Positions 60,367-64,000 of a stretch of DNA of 64,000 nt are shown one piece after another. The stretch spans positions 1-64,000 of the forward strand of contig CAVJWC010000006.1 in the NCBI GenBank assembly GCA_963653425.1, given 5' to 3'. The notes below the pieces were generated by a model. That model was not told where the DNA came from. It searched no databases and saw nothing but the letters and a program-made list of their open reading frames with translations. This stretch comes from UMGS692 sp963653425 (GTDB lineage Bacteria > Bacillota > Clostridia > Christensenellales > CAG-314). The position numbers were made by a program, and so were the translations under genes. Position 1 is the first letter of the stretch, and every line of letters begins with the position of its first letter.

Positions 60367-60510
60367 TTACATTACGCCGGCAGTCGCCCATAAAAGAGCC
60401 GCAAGCACCAGAGCAACCAAGCCGAGGTACCATTTTTTGAGAAAAATTTCTCTTATAAAAGCCGAGAAACCCGACCTCTGTTTTTGTTTTTTATTCGATT
60501 TCGCCGTCAT
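60367..60510 (-). CDS. 47-residue YbbR-like membrane stub after cdaA
   Basis: This small frame overlaps the end of cdaA by 20 bases. It has a basic N-terminus (MTAKSNKKQKQRSG) and one membrane segment (KKWYLGLVALVLAALLW), then stops. The KxWxLxxxSLxxAxxLW pattern is how CdaR/YbbR proteins begin, and cdaR normally follows cdaA, but the YbbR domains are missing. AAGGAG lies 13 bases before the ATG, which is long. It is either a truncated cdaR or a small membrane partner of CdaA. Confidence 0.5.
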   Translation of the reverse strand: MTAKSNKKQKQRSGFSAFIREIFLKKWYLGLVALVLAALLWATAGVM

Positions 60511-61339
60511 CTTTAGCCCAAAACTCCTTTTCGGAACCTGAAATACCGAAGGCGATTTCCAACGCCTTGGTGAGTGTTTGCTGATCCATATAACGTTTCA
60601 TCTGTCCGTCGTGCATAACGGAAATAATACCCGTTTCTTCGCTCACTACGACTGCGGTAACCGTAGGATCGTTTTCGGTGATACCGAGAGCCGCTCTGTG
60701 ACGGGTTCCGAGTTCTCTTGGGAGACTCTGCTTCTGGGTAAGAGGCAGATAACAGCCCGCCGAGACTATTCTGTTGCCCCTGATGAGCATAGCTCCGTCG
60801 TGGAGAGGACAACCTTCGTAAAAGACCGTTTCGATAAGTTCTCCCGAGATTTCCGCGTCGAGAATTGTTCCGCTTTCTTCGATATAATCGGCTACGGGCT
60901 GAGGCGTTATTATAATAAGCGCGCCCGTGTCGTTTTTGGAAAGCGTCTGACAGCTTTTTACGATTTTTTCTATTACGGGGCGGAGTTCTTCGGGCGTAAG
61001 ATCGGGACCCGACTGCAAAAGATTCTTTTCGCCCACGGAAAGCTTGAATAAATCCCGTCTGATGTCTTTCGGAAACAGAGTCGCCGTCACTATGAAAATA
61101 AGGGCGACTTCCAGATATACGATATTCACGTCGGTGAGTACGCCGAGAGCAACGAGAGCCACGGTAACGATAACCGCGACGCAAACCACTCCCGAAAACC
61201 AACTTGCGTGATGAGTTGCAGAGTAGGCGAGAACGAACCACAAAGCTACGGTAAGCCCCAATATTCCTATAATCGCGCCTACCAGCCGAGTAGTTCCGTA
61301 TCCCAGAAACAAATCAATTATTTTTTGAAAAAAAACCAT
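60491..61339 (-). CDS. cdaA: Diadenylate cyclase CdaA
   Basis: The 282-residue protein has three N-terminal membrane segments (about 14-31, 38-57 and 62-80) and a DAC domain with DGA (in PLHDGAMLIRG) and RHR (in LGTRHRAALG), the two catalytic motifs. It makes c-di-AMP, which controls potassium and osmolyte uptake. I place the start at 61339 (MVFFQKII), the usual N-terminus; the frame is open for 20 more codons of unlikely sequence. The usual partners cdaR and glmM are not intact next to it. Confidence 0.94.
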   Translation of the reverse strand: MVFFQKIIDLFLGYGTTRLVGAIIGILGLTVALWFVLAYSATHHASWFSGVVCVAVIVTVALVALGVLTDVNIVYLEVALIFIVTATLFPKDIRRDLFKLSVGEKNLLQSGPDLTPEELRPVIEKIVKSCQTLSKNDTGALIIITPQPVADYIEESGTILDAEISGELIETVFYEGCPLHDGAMLIRGNRIVSAGCYLPLTQKQSLPRELGTRHRAALGITENDPTVTAVVVSEETGIISVMHDGQMKRYMDQQTLTKALEIAFGISGSEKEFWAKDDGEIE

Positions 61340-61491
61340 CTTTCGTCCCGTCCGACCATTTCTTTTAATGATAACACAAAACGCTCGTAATTGCAACAAA
61401 AATAGCGGGTTTTACTCAAAAACCGCTCAAAACGATTTGCGCCCGTGAAAGCGTCGTTTTTTAATCGGCTTTTTAGCCGTAAAGCTTTCCG

Positions 61492-62079
61492 CTACGCAAG
61501 TTTTCCGAGAAGTTCGTCTATCTCGGCGGTAAGTTCTTCTTTTGAGCCTGCGTTACGGATAAACACGCCCTGTGCCTTTCCGTAATCGTACTGAGCCGAC
61601 ATACGCAACCTGACTTCTTCTTCGGTAAGTCCGCTTCGCTGTTTAACGCGTTCTATGCGAAGGTCTTCGGGCGCGGTAACTATCCACACTTCGTCGAAAT
61701 CGCCCTGTCTGCCCGTTTCGAAAAGCAGAGGAACTTCTACGAAACAGACTTTTTCTCCGCTTAAAAAGGCTTTTTCCGCAAGAGCAAAAACGCGTCCGAA
61801 TATTTCGCCGTGGAAAAGAGAATTGAGTTTCTGCGTGCGTTCTTTGTCCGAAAAACAAAACCGAGCGAGTTCTCTGCGCATAAGTTTTCCGTCAACGACG
61901 AATTCGTCGCCGAAAGCCGACGCTATTTTTTTAAGGAAATCTTCCCGACTGCTTAACTGCCGTGAAATTTCGTCCGCGTCCAGAACGGTATAGCCTTTTT
62001 CTCTTAAATATCCGCACACACTGCTTTTTCCGCTTCCTATGCCTCCCGTTATCGCGATGAGTCTGCCCTTTTGCGTCAT
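61492..62079 (-). CDS. coaE: Dephospho-CoA kinase
   Basis: The 195-residue P-loop kinase has GGIGSGKSS (13-21), LDADEISRQL, and VEVPLLFETG, all CoaE signatures. It phosphorylates dephospho-CoA in the last step of CoA synthesis. AAGGAG precedes the ATG. It is directly downstream of polA, as often seen in bacteria. Confidence 0.95.
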   Translation of the reverse strand: MTQKGRLIAITGGIGSGKSSVCGYLREKGYTVLDADEISRQLSSREDFLKKIASAFGDEFVVDGKLMRRELARFCFSDKERTQKLNSLFHGEIFGRVFALAEKAFLSGEKVCFVEVPLLFETGRQGDFDEVWIVTAPEDLRIERVKQRSGLTEEEVRLRMSAQYDYGKAQGVFIRNAGSKEELTAEIDELLGKLA

Positions 62080-62215
62080 TCGTTTTTCTCCTTTAAGCCC
62101 GATTTTCTTTCGTTTGTCTTTTAAGACGGAATTTCTTTCGGTTATTTTTTAACCTGAATTTCCGTTGTCTGTCCGCGTTCTGTCCGTTTGGGGAAGTCCG
62201 TTTATCGTTTCGCTT

Positions 62216-64000
62216 TTATTTGGCTTCGTTCATATCCTTTCCGCGCGAAACGTTTACCGTTAAAGGAACGTTGAGTTTTACCGCGTTTTCCATTTCTCGT
62301 ATAAGAAGGTTTTCCACCGCGGGTATTTCTTCTTCGTATGCGTCCACTATGAGTTCGTCGTGAATCTGAAGTATCAGTCTGCTTTTCAGCTTTTCGCGTT
62401 TCATAGCCCTGTCTACGTTTATCATGGCTATTTTGATAATATCCGCCGCGCTTCCCTGAAGGGGCATGTTCATAGCCGCGCGTTCGGCAAAGCTTCTTAA
62501 CCGGAAGTTCTTGGAATTGATTTCGGGAAGCATTCTCTTTCTTCCCGTAACGGTAGTAACGAAGCCGTCGTTACGGGCTTTTTCCACGCAACCGTCCAGA
62601 TAGGTCTTAATCGTCGGGTAACTTAAGAAGTAGTTTTCGATATACTTTTTCGCGTTCCCGGGGGTAAGATGAGCGTTTTGCGCGAGTCCGTATTCGCTTA
62701 TTCCGTAGATTATGCCGAAGTTCACGGCTTTTGCCGTTCTTCTCATGGAAGAAGTCACAAGTTCCATAGGAACGCCGAAAATCTGCGACGCCACGAGAGC
62801 GTGAATGTCTTTGCCTTCTTTATAGGCTTCCGTAAGCACCGGGTCGCCCGAGAAACTTGCGAGAAGGCGAAGTTCTATCTGCGAGTAGTCCGCGCTTATA
62901 AGGTATCCGCAGTCCGAAACGAATATCCGTCTTATTTCCCTGCCTTCGTCCGTTCTGACGGGGATATTCTGAAGGTTGGGTTCGCTGCTACTTAGCCTTC
63001 CCGTAACCGTCTGCGTCTGATTGAAGGTGGTATGCACGAAGCCGTCTCTGACGTAGGGAAGAAGTCCGTCGATATAAGTTCCCGTGAGCTTACTGAGCTG
63101 TCTTATACGCATAATGGTTTCTATTATCGGGTGGACGCCTATAAGTCTTTCGAGATTTTCCGCGTCCGTGCTGTAACCCGTTTTGGTTTTCTTCAGTCCC
63201 TTTACGGGCAGACGAAGCCTGTCGAAAAGCACCACGGCTAACTGTTTGGGCGAAAGAACGTTGAATTCTTCTCCCGCGTATTCCCAAGCCTGACGGGTTA
63301 AAACTTCCGTCTCTTTGCGGTATTTTTCGCCGAGTTCCTTTATTACGCTTTCGTCGGCTTTTACGCCCGTTTCTTCCATTTCGAAAAGCACTTTTGAAAG
63401 CGGAAGTTCTATCTCCCTATACAGCCTTTCCGTTCCGTCCGCAACGAGTTTCCCGTCAAGCTTTTTCCTGACGGCAAAAAGATCCGACGCGGGGTGAGAA
63501 ACGCCGTACTTTTCGAAAAAATCTTTCTTCGTCTGAGAAGGACGGTAATCGGCGATGTAGTCCATAAGCGACAGGTCGTCGGTTTCGGTAAACACCGCTC
63601 CGTTTTCCTTAAACAGCCTCATATAATGTTTTCCGTCGTAAACTATAAGCTTCTTTCCTTCAAACGGAGCTAAAAGGCTTTTAAGTTCTTCTTTTCCGGC
63701 ACTTAAAAAGTATTCCGTTCTTTCGTCCGTCGCGTATCGGATAGTAAATCCGTCCTGTCTTTCTTCTGCGTCAAAGGCGATTTCACGGGCGTTTCCGAGC
63801 GTTTTCAGGATTTCTTCCGCCGTTTTGATTTCCTTTTCTACGGTTTCGACTGCGATTTCGTCTTTATCTTCGAAAGAAAGTCTTTTTATAATCGCATTGA
63901 ATTCGAGAGAAGAGAGATATTCTTTCGCTCTTAACGAAAAGACCTTTCTCAGCCTGCATTTTCCGTAATCTACGGAAACGTCGGCGTCGGTTACGATTTC
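62216..64000 (-). CDS. polA: DNA polymerase I, 3' part (5' end beyond window)
   Basis: The frame is open from the TAA at 62216 to the window edge, about 594 codons. It contains the end of the 3'-5' exonuclease-like domain and the complete family A polymerase domain: SSSEPNLQNIPVRT, SADYSQIELRLLA (motif A), RRTAKAVNFGIIYG (motif B) and LQIHDELIVD (motif C). It fills gaps and removes primers. The exonuclease part visible here lacks an obvious DxE pair, but its beginning is outside the window. Confidence 0.96.
   Translation of the reverse strand, partial: EIVTDADVSVDYGKCRLRKVFSLRAKEYLSSLEFNAIIKRLSFEDKDEIAVETVEKEIKTAEEILKTLGNAREIAFDAEERQDGFTIRYATDERTEYFLSAGKEELKSLLAPFEGKKLIVYDGKHYMRLFKENGAVFTETDDLSLMDYIADYRPSQTKKDFFEKYGVSHPASDLFAVRKKLDGKLVADGTERLYREIELPLSKVLFEMEETGVKADESVIKELGEKYRKETEVLTRQAWEYAGEEFNVLSPKQLAVVLFDRLRLPVKGLKKTKTGYSTDAENLERLIGVHPIIETIMRIRQLSKLTGTYIDGLLPYVRDGFVHTTFNQTQTVTGRLSSSEPNLQNIPVRTDEGREIRRIFVSDCGYLISADYSQIELRLLASFSGDPVLTEAYKEGKDIHALVASQIFGVPMELVTSSMRRTAKAVNFGIIYGISEYGLAQNAHLTPGNAKKYIENYFLSYPTIKTYLDGCVEKARNDGFVTTVTGRKRMLPEINSKNFRLRSFAERAAMNMPLQGSAADIIKIAMINVDRAMKREKLKSRLILQIHDELIVDAYEEEIPAVENLLIREMENAVKLNVPLTVNVSRGKDMNEAK

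Overview
The window looks like chromosome from an uncultured, gut-type Clostridia (Bacillota). The evidence is moderate GC (estimated by eye in the mid-to-high 40s), strong GGAGG ribosome binding sites, a plsX-rnc-smc-ftsY block, diadenylate cyclase CdaA, a SpmB-like and a SpoVB-like protein (sporulation ancestry), and single tRNA genes placed at gene borders. I cannot name genus or order from sequence alone.

Layout. 1-2 kb: an AT-rich, foreign-looking lipoprotein gene followed by a possible small RNA. 2-9.8 kb (minus strand): dGTPase-like protein, CYTH protein, DUF3810 metalloprotease-like protein, tsaE and dnaE. 9.8-14.6 kb: low gene density, with two small membrane proteins, an EamA transporter, tRNA-Val(CAC), tRNA-Ala(CGC) and tRNA-Val(GAC), separated by long tracts of decayed repeats. 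14.6-26.4 kb: an integrated element, described below. 26.5-28.4 kb: a small membrane protein, gene remnants and tRNA-Cys. 28.9-32.4 kb: a SpoVB/MurJ-type flippase with odd low-complexity insertions, then a cluster of palindromic repeats and a 374-bp tandem repeat. 32.4-34.9 kb: tadA, an M18 aminopeptidase and an SpmB-like protein. 35.4-58.3 kb (plus strand): GH2 protein, phosphoesterase, plsX, rnc, smc, ftsY, a degenerate phosphohexomutase-like protein, pgi, hisS, an ABC-F ATPase, an SDR, an M3 peptidase, an ECF-S-like protein, Gate and PIN/TRAM membrane proteins and DUF975. 58.5-64 kb (minus strand): tRNA-Pro, DUF1015, a YbbR-like stub, cdaA, coaE and the 3' part of polA, which runs off the window.

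The most notable object is an 11,725-bp prophage integrated in the 3' end of tRNA-Val(GAC), with the gene content of a filamentous (inovirus-like) phage. On the minus strand, from one repressor-controlled promoter, lie a small ORF, a probable ssDNA-binding protein with acidic tail, a basic protein, a probable major coat protein, an intrinsic terminator, a 934-residue secreted and C-terminally anchored protein with InlB-type repeats (adsorption-protein position), a second InlB-like membrane protein (pVI position), a Zot/pI-type ATPase, a DUF3102-like protein and a HUH Rep_1 replication initiator. A hairpin-dense intergenic region between Rep and attL is a good candidate for origin and packaging signal. 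On the plus strand lie an XRE repressor, a DinJ/YafQ-type toxin-antitoxin pair and a tyrosine integrase whose leader hairpin buries its ribosome binding site. Three 15-bp operator copies sit over the two divergent promoters.

A second theme is repeat biology: a family of short palindromes with conserved CTTTCTT/AAGAAAG core and co-varying arms, found mostly at gene 3' ends and sometimes forming the C-terminus of the protein, and intergenic tracts of decayed tandem repeats, each tract with its own motif.
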